A program made the translations under genes and the position numbers. Positions 14,297-14,618 of a DNA stretch of 14,618 nucleotides are shown piece after piece. Position 1 is the stretch's first letter. Every line of letters starts with the position of its first letter. Source of the DNA: Paracoccaceae bacterium (GTDB lineage: Bacteria; Pseudomonadota; Alphaproteobacteria; Rhodobacterales; Rhodobacteraceae); contig DQCI01000330.1 in assembly GCA_003545125.1 (NCBI GenBank), positions 1 through 14,618 of the forward strand. The letters are read 5' to 3'. The notes under the pieces are model-generated. The model was not told the origin of the DNA, ran no database searches, and saw only the letters and a list, made by a program, of their open reading frames with translations.

Positions 14297-14618
14297 CTTG
14301 GCTCTCCCGTGTTCATCTCTCGTCGCAGTTGCTTGTGGATGTCCATGTAGGCTCGCCTTCGGCGCACGAATTCAGCGTCACTGTAGAGCTCGGCGAACAG
14401 CCAGCGCAATCCGGCCTCAAGGTCTTCGATGCTCATCCGTTTCGGACGGTAGGTCACGTCGAACAACGTGCAGCGATCCCAGAAACGCTCCTCGAGCAGC
14501 CGCCCCTCGTCTCGCAAACGGACATAGAGCGGGGTGCCGGGGAATGGCGTCATCACGGTCACTTGCGCTTCAAGGAGGTTGGAAACTCGGACAAAATCCC
14601 GGACCCGTTTGAAGACCG
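14293..14618 (-). CDS. Radical SAM protein C-terminus (B12-binding type), partial
   Basis: Only the last ~108 residues are in the window; the gene continues beyond position 14618. The frame is open to the edge and reads through FKRVRDFVRVSNLL before the block QVTVMTPFPGTPLY, which is the end of a radical SAM barrel in B12-binding/Elp3-type proteins. It is followed by LRDEGRLLEERFWDRC and RPKRMSIEDLEAGLRWLF, the usual C-terminal helices of that group. The CxxxCxxC cluster and any cobalamin-binding domain would lie outside the window, so the B12 assignment is from family resemblance. An internal GTG at 14562 is not a credible start because conserved sequence extends upstream of it. It is the first visible gene of the operon with the membrane protein and the CFA-like methyltransferase. 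Confidence 0.75.
   Translation of the reverse strand, partial: VFKRVRDFVRVSNLLEAQVTVMTPFPGTPLYVRLRDEGRLLEERFWDRCTLFDVTYRPKRMSIEDLEAGLRWLFAELYSDAEFVRRRRAYMDIHKQLRREMNTGEPR

Overview
The window looks like a chromosomal segment of an alphaproteobacterium, most likely of the Rhodobacterales/Roseobacter type. The reasons are the GC-rich coding sequence, a Hint_2-type domain remnant, an RTX protein without a signal peptide that would use type I secretion, a Tat-type export signal, an IS3-family transposase fragment, and an OpgB/LTA-synthase-like enzyme of the proteobacterial kind. This assignment rests on gene content only; no rRNA, tRNA or CRISPR was seen.

Layout. Positions 1-1281 hold no intact gene: an AT-rich left edge, several inverted repeats (including a perfect 12-bp-arm palindrome at 349-374), and a frameshifted Hint-domain pseudogene on the minus strand. 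Positions 1282-4692 (minus) encode a 1136-residue envelope protein joining a GH18-like module, a NodB polysaccharide deacetylase and a processive GT2 glycosyltransferase. Divergent from it, across a 119-bp promoter region, 4812-7337 (plus) encodes a Tat-exported protein with a C-terminal DUF3131-like domain. Convergent with that, 7382-9901 (minus) encodes an OpgB-like phosphoglycerol-transferase/LTA-synthase-family enzyme with a long unusual C-terminal extension. At 10272-10862 (plus) lies a secreted double-psi-beta-barrel-like protein, convergent with an RTX-repeat protein (10994-12202, minus) that has a lysozyme-like N-terminus and a TTG start. Positions 12203-13034 are a decayed spacer with an IS3 orfB fragment. 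At the right edge a tight minus-strand operon runs from a partial radical SAM gene through a four-helix membrane protein to a short CFA-synthase-like methyltransferase.

How the genes may work together. The three central genes (1282-9901) all act on glycopolymers at or beyond the inner membrane. The simplest reading is a surface or periplasmic polysaccharide pathway. The fused enzyme polymerises sugar in the cytoplasm and deacetylates it in the periplasm. The DUF3131 protein trims or binds it, and the OpgB-like enzyme may add phosphoglycerol or another phospho-substituent. No export channel, outer-membrane porin or regulator is in the window. The right-edge operon looks like a separate lipid or small-molecule methylation pathway: its methyltransferase keeps the CFA fold signature but lacks two of the residues that bind bicarbonate in true cyclopropane synthases.

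Starts were moved from the longest possible ORF for three genes because good ribosome binding sites sit at internal starts: 4692 (ATG), 9901 (ATG) and 12202 (TTG).
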